DNA from: Pontiella sulfatireligans
GTDB lineage: Bacteria; Verrucomicrobiota; Kiritimatiellia; Kiritimatiellales; Pontiellaceae
Reading direction: 5' to 3'
Assembly (NCBI RefSeq): GCF_900890705.1
Contig: NZ_CAAHFH010000002.1
Span: 2,046,001-2,110,000, forward strand
Length of the DNA stretch: 64,000 nt
A program made the position numbers and the translations under genes. Numbering within the stretch: position 1 is the first letter of the stretch; the number at the start of each line of letters is the position of its first letter. This document shows positions 17,066 to 24,855 of this stretch, in pieces. Under the pieces are notes generated by a model. The model was not told the origin of the DNA, made no database searches, and was given only the letters and a program-made list of their open reading frames with translations.

Positions 17066-18541
17066 ATGAACTATTTATTAGGCATAGATGTGGGCAGCTC
17101 GTCGGTCAAGGCGTCGCTGTTGGATGCCGCCACCGGCACCTGCGCCGGAAGCGCGTTTTATCCGAAGACGGAACAAAAGATTGAATCGCCGGAGCCGGGT
17201 TTCGCGGAACAGAACCCGCAGCTGTGGTACGACTGCGCAAAAGACGCCGTCCGCGATGCGATGCAAGAAGCCGGAGCCAAGCCCGAAGAGGTGAAGGCCG
17301 TCGGCATCGCCTACCAGATGCACGGCCTCGTCTGTGTTGACGCCACCCAAAACGTGCTGCGCCCAGCCATCATTTGGTGCGACTCCCGCGCCGTTCCATA
17401 CGGCCAGGCCGCCTTCGAAGCGCTCGGCTCCGAAAAGTGCCTCAGCCATTTAATGAACTCGCCCGGCAACTTTACCGCCTCCAAACTCGCTTGGGTGAAG
17501 GAGCACGAGCCGGAGCTGTTCGCGAAGATCGACAAAATCATGCTGCCCGGCGACTGGCTCGCCATGAAGCTCACCGGCGACGCCCGTACCACCGCTTCCG
17601 GCCTTTCGGAGGGAATCATGTGGGACTTCCAAAACGAGGCGCCCGCCAAATTCCTGCTCGACCAGTTTGACTTTAATGAAAACATCCTTCCCGAAATCGT
17701 CCCCTCTTTCGGCATTCAGGGAGCCCTCTCCGAAGCCGCGGCCTCCGAGTTTGGTTTGGCCGCTGGAACGCCGGTTTCCTATCGCGGCGGCGACCAGCCC
17801 AACAACGCGCTTTCGCTGAACGTCTTGAATCCCGGCGAGATCGCGGCAACAGCCGGCACCTCCGGCGTCGTCTACGGCGTGACCGGCGCCAAAAAGTTTG
17901 ACCCGCAATCGCGCGTCAACACCTTCGCCCACGTCAACCACGATGGAAGCGACCCGCGTCTCGGCGTGCTGCTCTGCATTAATGGCACCGGCATCCTCAA
18001 CGCTTGGACGAAGCGGTTGCTAGGCGACATTTCCTATAAGGAAATGGATGTGCTGGCCAAGTCGGTCGCCATCGGCAGCGATGGCGTAACCATGCTGCCC
18101 TTCGGCAACGGCGCCGAGCGCGTGCTCGGCAACCGCAATGTCGGCGCACAGATTGCCGGCATCGATTTCAACCGCCACGACCGTGCGCAGATTTGCCGCG
18201 CGGTGCAGGAAGGCATCGTCTTTTCCTTTATGTACGGCATGGAGGTGATGGCCGAAACCGGCATCGAGCTCAAAACCATCCGCGCCGGCTTCGCCAACAT
18301 GTTCATGAGCGATGTATTCTGCCAAACGCTGGCCGGCGTCAGCGGCGCAACGATCGAGCTCTACGAAACCGACGGCTCCCTCGGCGCGGCGCGCGGCGCG
18401 GGCGTTGGCGCGGGAATTTATGCCTCGTTCGAAGAGGCGTTCAGCACCTTGGAAAAACGGAAAGTGGTCGAGCCCGGCGAGGGCCGCTACAAAGAAGCGT
18501 ACGCGGTGTGGAAGAAGCAACTGGAAGCAGCAATCAACTGA
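17066..18541 (+). CDS. xylB: Xylulokinase
   Basis: ATG 17066 starts the family N-terminus MNYLLGIDVGSSSVKASLLD and has GCGGAG upstream; in-frame codons further upstream are non-homologous. 491 residues, the usual length for FGGY kinases. Visible motifs: the N-terminal phosphate loop IDVGSSSVK, MHGLVCVD, the catalytic-Asp region SYRGGDQPNNAL near 265, and the ATP-binding AATAGTSGVVYG in the C-terminal half. It phosphorylates D-xylulose made by the neighbouring isomerase, feeding the pentose phosphate pathway. First gene of the xylose operon; the transporter gene starts 10 bases after its stop. Confidence 0.92.
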   Translation: MNYLLGIDVGSSSVKASLLDAATGTCAGSAFYPKTEQKIESPEPGFAEQNPQLWYDCAKDAVRDAMQEAGAKPEEVKAVGIAYQMHGLVCVDATQNVLRPAIIWCDSRAVPYGQAAFEALGSEKCLSHLMNSPGNFTASKLAWVKEHEPELFAKIDKIMLPGDWLAMKLTGDARTTASGLSEGIMWDFQNEAPAKFLLDQFDFNENILPEIVPSFGIQGALSEAAASEFGLAAGTPVSYRGGDQPNNALSLNVLNPGEIAATAGTSGVVYGVTGAKKFDPQSRVNTFAHVNHDGSDPRLGVLLCINGTGILNAWTKRLLGDISYKEMDVLAKSVAIGSDGVTMLPFGNGAERVLGNRNVGAQIAGIDFNRHDRAQICRAVQEGIVFSFMYGMEVMAETGIELKTIRAGFANMFMSDVFCQTLAGVSGATIELYETDGSLGAARGAGVGAGIYASFEEAFSTLEKRKVVEPGEGRYKEAYAVWKKQLEAAIN

Positions 18542-18551
18542 GGCGGAAAGG

Positions 18552-20003
18552 ATGTCAGAAACTAAACACAAGACAGGTTTTGTTATATTGATTGCCATGG
18601 TGGCAACCATTGGCGGATTTCTATTTGGATTCGACTCAGGGGTAATTAATGGAACGGTTGACGGGCTTACAACCGCTTTTAGCCTGACTTCACAAGAAGT
18701 AGGCAGCAACGTAGCCTCCATGCTGCTCGGTTGCGCGGCAGGTGCATTTGCCGCCGGACGTTTGGCTGACCGCTTTGGTCGTAAGAGTATTCTATTGGTT
18801 TCAGCCATTTTCTTCAGCGTCAGTGCGTGGGGATCTGGAATTGCAACGGGCTCTACCGAATTCATTATCTACCGTATTGTCGGTGGTTTAGCGGTAGGTG
18901 CTGCCTCTGTTTTGGCTCCGGCGTATATTTCTGAAGTCGCGCCGGCAAAATATCGCGGCATGCTCTCATCACTACAGCAGGTTGCAATTATTTCGGGGCT
19001 CTTTATTGCCTTTTTGAGCAACTACCTTATTGCTGGATCGGCAGAAGCCGCCGCGATTGCAAATCTTCCTGCAGGGGCAGACATAAGCGCCATTAAAGGA
19101 TCAACCTCAGTCTTTGCGATGGGTTATGATGCATGGCGTTGGATGTTCTGGGTGGAACTCGTTCCTGCCGTCATCTTCTTCTTTGCACTACTCATCATTC
19201 CGGAAAGCCCGCGCTACCTGGTGGCTGTTGGGAAAAAAGAGCAGGCCATGGATGCATTGACCAAGCTTATGGGTGACTCGGCCGAACATAAATATAACGA
19301 AATTGAAGGTACTTTATCCTCGGATCACCACAAACCACGCTTCCGTGACATCCTAGGAAAATTTGGATTCCGTCCGGTGGTATGGATCGGTATCGGATTG
19401 GCTGCCCTACAGCAATTTGTAGGCATTAACGTGGTCTTCTACTATGGTTCGGTCATGTGGCAGGCGGCCGGATTTGGGGAAAGCGACGCCCTGCTCATTA
19501 ACGTAATTGGTGGAGCTCTTAGTATCGGCGCTGTTGTCGTCGGTATTCTGGTGATTGACCGTATCGGACGTAAACCGATGCTTCTGATTGGATCGATCGG
19601 CATGACCATCACACTCGCGGCCGTAGCCATTATCTTTAGTCAGGCCGGAAGCAATGAAGCAGGCGACCTCATGCTTACCAAAAGCACCGGCTTAGCCGCA
19701 CTCATTGCCGCGAACCTCTACGTGGTCTTCTTCAACTTCTCTTGGGGGCCGGTTATGTGGGTCATGTTGGGCGAAATGTTCCCGAACCAAATCCGTGGTT
19801 CAGCGCTCGCTGTGGCTGGATTGGTTCAATGGGTGGCCAACTATGCCATCACGAAGACCTTCCCAATGATGCTTGGCAACGAATCGATTGGATTGGGAGG
19901 AGCGTACTCCATGTATGCCATCTTTGCCGCCATCTCAACCTTCTTCGTAATCAAGTTCGTGTACGAAACCAAGGGGCTCGAACTGGAAGAAATGCAGGGA
20001 TAG
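18552..20003 (+). CDS. xylE: Sugar-proton symporter of the MFS (probable D-xylose)
   Basis: ATG 18552 follows GGAAAGG and begins MSETKHKTGFVILIAMV; frames upstream are inside xylB. 483 residues with 12 predicted membrane helices and the sugar-porter signatures: GGFLFGFDSGVINGT in helix 1, RLADRFGRKS between helices 2 and 3, PESPRYLVA after helix 6, QQFVGINVVFYYG in helix 7, DRIGRKPML between helices 8 and 9 and YETKGLELEEM at the C-terminus. Family members are proton-coupled hexose or pentose transporters; D-xylose is inferred from its place between xylB and xylA. Inner membrane. Confidence 0.88.
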   Translation: MSETKHKTGFVILIAMVATIGGFLFGFDSGVINGTVDGLTTAFSLTSQEVGSNVASMLLGCAAGAFAAGRLADRFGRKSILLVSAIFFSVSAWGSGIATGSTEFIIYRIVGGLAVGAASVLAPAYISEVAPAKYRGMLSSLQQVAIISGLFIAFLSNYLIAGSAEAAAIANLPAGADISAIKGSTSVFAMGYDAWRWMFWVELVPAVIFFFALLIIPESPRYLVAVGKKEQAMDALTKLMGDSAEHKYNEIEGTLSSDHHKPRFRDILGKFGFRPVVWIGIGLAALQQFVGINVVFYYGSVMWQAAGFGESDALLINVIGGALSIGAVVVGILVIDRIGRKPMLLIGSIGMTITLAAVAIIFSQAGSNEAGDLMLTKSTGLAALIAANLYVVFFNFSWGPVMWVMLGEMFPNQIRGSALAVAGLVQWVANYAITKTFPMMLGNESIGLGGAYSMYAIFAAISTFFVIKFVYETKGLELEEMQG

Positions 20004-20066
20004 GAAATCTGAAACCTGAAACTTGAAACCTGAATTTGAAATTCAAAAACTAAATGGAGACATAAC

Positions 20067-21395
20067 ATGAGCATTGTAACTGGCAACACAGAATATTTTC
20101 CGGGCATCGGAAAAATCGGATTCGAAGGCCGCGAAAGCGACAACCCGCTGGCCTTTAAATGGTACGACGAAAACGCCGTAGTCGGCGGCAAAACGATGAA
20201 GGAAACCCTGCGTTTCGCCATCGCCTACTGGCACACGTTCTGCGGCACCGGCGGCGATCCGTTCGGCGGCGGCACCCACGTCTTCCCATGGTTTGCCGGC
20301 GCTGATGCCGACACCCGCACGAAGAACAAAATGGATGCTGCGTTCGAATTCTTCACCAAGATCGGTGCGCCGTACTACTGTTTCCACGACATGGACCTGG
20401 TTGAAGAAGGAGCTGACTTTGCAGAATCCAGCCGCCGCCTGCAGGTGGCTGTCGACTATGCTAAAGAGAAGCAAGCCGCTTCCGGCGTCAAGCTGCTGTG
20501 GGGCACCGCCAACCTGTTCTCCAATCCGCGCTACATGAACGGCGCCGGCACCAACCCCGATTTCAACACCGTGGCCTATGCCGGCGCGCAGCTCAAAAAC
20601 GCCATCGACGCCACCATCGCCCTCGGCGGCGAAAACTATGTGTTCTGGGGCGGACGCGAGGGCTACATGAGCTTGCTCAACACCAACATGAAGCAGGAGC
20701 TCGACAACTTCGGCAATTTCCTGCGCATGGCGCGCGACTATGCCCGTGCAAACGGATTCACCGGCAGCTTCCTCATTGAGCCCAAGCCGATGGAGCCGAG
20801 CAAGCATCAGTACGACTTCGACGCCGCAACCGTTGTTGGCTTCCTGAATGCCCAAGGCCTGCAGGACGACTTTAAGCTCAACATCGAAGTCAACCATGCC
20901 ACGCTCGCGCAGCACACCTTCCAGCACGACCTGCAGGTGGCCGCCGATAACAACATGCTCGGCAGCATCGACGCCAACCGCGGCGACTACCAGAACGGCT
21001 GGGATACCGACGAGTTCCCCGTCAACATCCGCGAAACCGTTGAAGCGATGCTCGTGATCATCGAAGCCGGCGGCCTCCAGGGCGGCGGAACCAACTTCGA
21101 CGCAAAGATCCGCCGCAACTCGACCGACCTCGATGATATCTTCATCGCCCACGTCAGCGGCATGGACACCTTCGCCCGTGCATTGGTCGTGGCCGACAAG
21201 ATGCTGGCCAATTCGCCTTATAAGAAGATGCGCGCCGACCGCTACGCCTCCTTTGGCGAAGGCAAAGGCGCCGACTTTGCCGCCGGCAAGCTGACCCTCG
21301 AAGAACTCGCATCCATCGGCGCCGCCGGCGGAGAGCTTGCTCCGATCAGCGGCAAGCAGGAGCTCTACGAGTCCATCATCAACCAGTACATCTAA
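20067..21395 (+). CDS. xylA: Xylose isomerase
   Basis: ATG 20067 with GGAG about 8 bases upstream. 442 residues, the class II xylose isomerase length. Visible catalytic and metal-binding elements: YYCFHDMDL (His and Asp of the ring-opening step, about residues 99-107), FLIEPKPMEPSKHQYD (metal Glu and Lys near 233), NIEVNHATLAQHTFQHD (Glu/His near 269) and DANRGDYQNGWDTDEFP (Asp ligands near 297-310). It converts D-xylose to D-xylulose in the cytoplasm. It is the last gene of the operon and is followed by a strong terminator. A frameshifted remnant of a second xylA 3' end lies about 0.7 kb downstream. Confidence 0.95.
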   Translation: MSIVTGNTEYFPGIGKIGFEGRESDNPLAFKWYDENAVVGGKTMKETLRFAIAYWHTFCGTGGDPFGGGTHVFPWFAGADADTRTKNKMDAAFEFFTKIGAPYYCFHDMDLVEEGADFAESSRRLQVAVDYAKEKQAASGVKLLWGTANLFSNPRYMNGAGTNPDFNTVAYAGAQLKNAIDATIALGGENYVFWGGREGYMSLLNTNMKQELDNFGNFLRMARDYARANGFTGSFLIEPKPMEPSKHQYDFDAATVVGFLNAQGLQDDFKLNIEVNHATLAQHTFQHDLQVAADNNMLGSIDANRGDYQNGWDTDEFPVNIRETVEAMLVIIEAGGLQGGGTNFDAKIRRNSTDLDDIFIAHVSGMDTFARALVVADKMLANSPYKKMRADRYASFGEGKGADFAAGKLTLEELASIGAAGGELAPISGKQELYESIINQYI

Positions 21396-21404
21396 CAAAC
21401 ATTA

Positions 21405-21419
21405 TTCCAATGTTTGGAA
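21405..21419. repeat. TTCCAA-N3-TTGGAA palindrome, copy 4
   Basis: Exact copy with spacer TGT, in the intergenic DNA between the xylA stop and its terminator. Confidence 0.7.
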
Positions 21420-21422
21420 CAG

Positions 21423-21451
21423 CGGGGCAAGCCAATGGCTTGCCCCGTTTT
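21423..21451 (+). terminator. Intrinsic terminator of the xylose operon
   Basis: CGGGGCAAGCCA and TGGCTTGCCCCG are perfect reverse complements, followed by TTTT, 28 bases after the xylA stop. Confidence 0.85.
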
Positions 21452-21550
21452 GCGTGGACGAGCGTTTGAACGCGACCGGCCTCGATGCGTTGGAGAAGGA
21501 CTAAACATAGCTCTTGAGAAGAGACCCTCCGTTTGGTATATGCAATGGGC

Positions 21551-21757
21551 ATGAGCATTACTGAGATCAAAGCCATGTCCCGCCCCGAGCTGCTTCTTGC
21601 AATGGAAATGCTTTGGGATGAATTGTGCCATCAGGGACAGGAGCCGGAGTCCCCTGCCTGGCACAAAGATGTGCTCGAGGCGCGGCAAGCCAAGATAGCG
21701 GAAGGCCACACCGAATACTTGACCATCGACGAGGTGAAAAAAAGGCTTCGCCCATGA
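21551..21757 (+). CDS. Antitoxin of the addiction-module component family
   Basis: 68 residues from ATG 21551 (ATG 21545 also possible). The pattern MSITEIKAMSRPELLLAMEMLWDEL followed by PAWHKDVLEARQAKI and YLTIDEVKKRL is that of the TIGR02574 addiction-module antitoxins, which pair with RelE/ParE toxins. The C-terminus normally wraps the toxin. Its stop overlaps the toxin start as ATGA, but the toxin gene is broken, so this antitoxin is now probably an orphan. Confidence 0.8.
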   Translation: MSITEIKAMSRPELLLAMEMLWDELCHQGQEPESPAWHKDVLEARQAKIAEGHTEYLTIDEVKKRLRP

Positions 21758-22063
21758 TGGTCAATCAAGTGGTGGTTCTTGATGCAGCGGCAAGCGACCT
21801 TGCCCAAGGCGTCGATTTCTACGAAACGCAAAAAACGGGACTGGGCGCGTATTTCTTCGATTCGCTGATCGCTGACCTTGAATCGCTTGAAATATCCGCA
21901 GGCGTTCATGCCATTTGCTTTGGGCCTGCACCGAATGCTCTCCAGGCGGTTCCCATTCGCGATCTACTACAACGTGTAAAACAATCGCGCCGAAGTCGTA
22001 GCGGCGCTGGATATGCGTAGCAATCCGGCTTGGACACGCGAGCAACTCGGCAAACGCACATAA
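21754..22063 (+). pseudogene. RelE/ParE-type toxin, broken by frameshift and nonsense change
   Basis: The reading frame from ATG 21754 (MMVNQVVVLDAAASDL, then GVDFYETQKTGLGAYFF) is ParE-like. Near 21918-21925 the homology jumps to the +1 frame, which reads GLHRMLSRRFPFAIYYNV, hits TAA where a Glu codon is expected, and continues NNRAEVVAALDMRSNPAW then TREQLGKR to the TAA at 22061-22063. Thus one frameshift and one in-frame stop separate three pieces of a normal ~97-residue toxin. The unshifted product would end in an unrelated tail. The intact antitoxin precedes it. Confidence 0.8.
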
Positions 22064-22065
22064 GG

Positions 22066-22239
22066 GCAGGTGGCCTGCAAGGGGGGGGGTATCTTTCCGT
22101 TGAAACCCTTGCCGACACATTGCAGGATGCCTTCGAGCACGAGTTTTTCTTCGGCGAAGCCGGCCGCCTTCGCCGCCGGAGAGCCTTCCCCGATCAGCGG
22201 CAGGCAGGAGCTCTACAAGTTCATCATCAACCAGTACTT
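22066..22239 (+). pseudogene. Remnant of a second xylA 3' end
   Basis: The segment opens with AGGLQGGG, as in xylA (EAGGLQGGGTNFD). In another frame it then reads AAGEPSPISGRQELYKFIIN before QY, close to the xylA C-terminus (GELAPISGKQELYESIIN before QY). The middle is shortened and the frame shifts, so this is a decayed copy of roughly the last 110 codons of xylA with an internal deletion. The toxin-antitoxin module therefore lies between two xylA 3' ends in direct orientation. Confidence 0.75.
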
Positions 22240-22372
22240 CAAATACCGATTGGAAAAGGCCTGCAAACGTTCCGTATTCTGGGGCGGTTTTTTGTCTCTC
22301 ACTGGATGCAAACATTCTGTCGCATTTAGGTTGCAGGAGGCCGTCCGTGTCCGTATCTTTCTCTGTTTTTAC

Positions 22373-22453
<81 letters not shown>

Positions 22454-22462
<9 letters not shown>

Positions 22463-22490
22463 AGCCAACAGGTTACGGGGGTTTTGTTTT
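22454..22490 (+). terminator. Terminator after tRNA-Lys
   Basis: AACCCCCGTA pairs with TACGGGGGTT around a 10-base loop, followed by TTGTTTTTT. The left arm belongs to the attL repeat. Confidence 0.8.
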
Positions 22491-22530
22491 TTCGCCCCTT
22501 ATCGCCCGTTGGTACAGAATAGGCGTAAAA

Positions 22531-22571
22531 TGATCTAATAAAGGCCGTAAGTGATCCAAAGTTGATCCAAC
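22531..22571 (+). other. Putative integrase arm-type sites, left end
   Basis: TGATCTAA (22531), TGATCCAA (22552) and TGATCCAAC (22563) are in the same orientation, the last two 11 bp apart. The same pair with the same 11-bp spacing occurs at 36037-36056 near the other end. CAGAATAGGCGT just upstream (from 22515) is matched by CAGAATTAGGCGT at the right end. The rest of 22463-22948 (about 480 bases) shows no supportable gene. Confidence 0.6.
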
Positions 22572-22948
22572 GCAGGGGGCGGGGAATTCGGCAAGGCCAT
22601 CAACTTGAAACGGGAATAATGTCAGATCGGAGCGGAAGAGGGGTGGCGCAATCTGTAGCTGGAGACGGGGCACTGGTTCTACTTTGCCCTCGGCCGTGTC
22701 GGTTCTGGGTTACGCGGTTTTTGGCTGTGGGTTGGTTGGTTATATGCCGCGAGAGAGTGGGACGTGCAGAGTGACTAATAGTATCCCCCCGTCCCCCTCT
22801 TTTGGTTCCATCCGGCACCGGATGTCCTAATGGATCGTTCCTCTGCGGAGTCACCCGCGCACGTTAGGCAGATTCTAATAAACAACCTTGTTTTCTGGGA
22901 CGGACTCCCTCAAAAACAAAAATAAAATTGGGCAAACTAAGGGGCATT

Positions 22949-23392
22949 ATGAAATTCGTCATCGACAAGAAGCACCTCGTTCGGATGCTTAAGATTGTTA
23001 ATCACCGAGACATGGCCTCAATTTCTCACCGGAAGAAAAACCAGTACCTCCGCATCAAAGCATACAATATGGAAGTCGAGCTTGAGGCAAATGGCGTGGC
23101 CATTTCAACATCGGCAATGATTACCGAAAAGGGCGTATGCTTTATCAGGTATCGCGGTTTGCTGGAACTTGTTCAGTCCTATAAAAAAAAGAAAATCTAT
23201 ATAGTCGTAACCCCGGATGGCTTGCAAATTGAGACATATCACGCTAGCGATGAGTTGTGGTATGCCATTTTCGATGACCCCAAGATGGCTCCGGCAAGCA
23301 TCGAAGAAGTCCAGAAGGACAAAACACCAGAACCATCATTTGTAAGCAGCACAGCCATACAAGATTGGCGGGACATGTATCGCCAGTCCTGA
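22949..23392 (+). CDS. Small protein resembling one domain of the DNA sliding clamp
   Basis: ATG 22949 has AAGGGG upstream; 147 residues. The first ~105 residues follow the pattern of DnaN domain 1: MKFVIDKKHLVRMLKIV, then YLRIKAYNMEVELEANGVAI, then GVCFIRYRGLLELVQSY and IYIVVTPDGLQI. DnaN has three such domains of about 120 residues each, so this would be a one-domain clamp-like protein with a ~40-residue acidic, Pro-containing tail. The match is by eye and the role is unknown. It is the first plus-strand gene of the element and could help element replication or interfere with the host clamp (inference). Confidence 0.45.
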   Translation: MKFVIDKKHLVRMLKIVNHRDMASISHRKKNQYLRIKAYNMEVELEANGVAISTSAMITEKGVCFIRYRGLLELVQSYKKKKIYIVVTPDGLQIETYHASDELWYAIFDDPKMAPASIEEVQKDKTPEPSFVSSTAIQDWRDMYRQS

Positions 23393-23486
23393 TTCGTCAT
23401 CCTCCTATTTTTCTGCCTTCTGCTTGCTGAACCCCTTATTAGTCTATAGGATTTTATGGTTATATGTGCGCTTTAGGGGTGACTGG

Positions 23487-24845
23487 ATGAGTACGAAGTT
23501 TTTTACGAACGAAGGGGACAATACGCTGCTGAAGAAATTCGCTGGCGTGTTTGAGCATAATGCCGTCGATCAAGACCCCAAGCTCGAAGAGTTTATCCGC
23601 CACATGAACGACATACTATTTGACCCCAAGCAAAACCCGAACAAGAAGCTCATCGTGTTTTCCGAGTCGAAGGATACGACCACCTACATGTACAAAGCCC
23701 TCAAGAAACAGGGATTTGACCGTATCCTGTGCATTGATGCCGGCAACCGCCACACCATGCGCGAGACGGTAAAGCAGAACTTTGACGCCAATATCCCGAT
23801 TGCCGAGCAGAAGTATGACTACGACATCATCATAACCACCGAGGTGCTGGCGGAAGGCGTCAACCTGCACCGGGCAAATGTAGTCGTGAACTATGACACC
23901 CCATGGAACGCCACACGTCTGATGCAACGCATTGGCCGCGTAAACCGTATCGGCTCCCATGCCCCCGTGATCCACAATTATATTTTCTACCCAACCGCCA
24001 AGGTGGACGATGACATTGAATTGAAGAAGAAGGCGCTGATGAAGCTGCAGGCATTTCATTCCGCGCTGGGCGAAGACAGCCAAATCTATTCGCAGGATGA
24101 ACTGGTGGAAAACTTCGGTCTATTCGAGAAGAACCACAAGGAAGACCGCGACGAACATTTGGTGTATCTCATGGAACTGCGCCGGTTTAAGGAACAGCAC
24201 CCTGAACAGTTCCGCATCATCCGCAACATGCCGTTGAGGGCGCGAACGGGGCGGAAAGACAAGACCAAGGATCAAACCACGCTTTGCTTTATCCGCAACC
24301 AACGACGGGATGCGTTTTATTTCGCCACGAAGGCCGGCGGGATTGAAGAGCTGACGTTTGTTGAATGCGCCCGCCAGTTTAAAGCGGAACCTCCGGAGTC
24401 GGCCATCCCGCTGCATGAGCGTCACCATGAACAGGTAGCATTGGCGGTTGAGGATTTTGCCGACAAGCTCAAGGAGGATGCCGTCGGCACCAACGCAGTG
24501 GATGTGCATCAAGGGCCGCATGAAAAGAAGGCTTTGGCCTTCCTGTCCGCTTTTCTGAAATTGCCGATCACCGGCGAGGTCGAGCGGCACAAGATCAATG
24601 CGGCCAAGCAAGCCGTCAAGCTGGCGCGGTTCCAGAAGTTGCAACGCGACGTGAACAAGCTCCAGAAAAACATCAAAAAGGCCAAGATGAGCAACGTTGA
24701 AATTCTTGATGCGGTCATGAAGATCATCAATAAATATCCGTTGGATGAACTCGATGAGTCGCTGGATACGCCGGTATCAGTTCAGCAGTTCAGCGACATG
24801 AAGCCCGAAATCATCATCTCGGAATCGTTTGGCAAAGGCGAATAG
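23487..24845 (+). CDS. Superfamily 2 helicase, C-terminal half only
   Basis: ATG 23487 follows AGGGG by 7 bases. 452 residues containing only the second RecA-like domain of a SNF2-type SF2 helicase: KLIVFSESKDTTTYMYKAL (motif IV region), DIIITTEVLAEGVNLHRAN (motif V) and NATRLMQRIGRVNRIGS (motif VI, arginine finger), then a long helical tail. Walker A and DExx motifs are absent, and nothing upstream encodes them: only about 95 bases separate this gene from its neighbour. A full-length relative would be about 1,000 residues. It cannot hydrolyse ATP alone, so the system it forms with the following methyltransferase is probably inactive. Confidence 0.75.
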   Translation: MSTKFFTNEGDNTLLKKFAGVFEHNAVDQDPKLEEFIRHMNDILFDPKQNPNKKLIVFSESKDTTTYMYKALKKQGFDRILCIDAGNRHTMRETVKQNFDANIPIAEQKYDYDIIITTEVLAEGVNLHRANVVVNYDTPWNATRLMQRIGRVNRIGSHAPVIHNYIFYPTAKVDDDIELKKKALMKLQAFHSALGEDSQIYSQDELVENFGLFEKNHKEDRDEHLVYLMELRRFKEQHPEQFRIIRNMPLRARTGRKDKTKDQTTLCFIRNQRRDAFYFATKAGGIEELTFVECARQFKAEPPESAIPLHERHHEQVALAVEDFADKLKEDAVGTNAVDVHQGPHEKKALAFLSAFLKLPITGEVERHKINAAKQAVKLARFQKLQRDVNKLQKNIKKAKMSNVEILDAVMKIINKYPLDELDESLDTPVSVQQFSDMKPEIIISESFGKGE

Positions 24846-24855
24846 GTAAACCGTT

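Noticed and set aside
22562..22774. 70-codon plus-strand frame in the attL-proximal gap
   Set aside because: Low-complexity composition, no ribosome-binding site, no motif, and overlap with the putative arm-site region.
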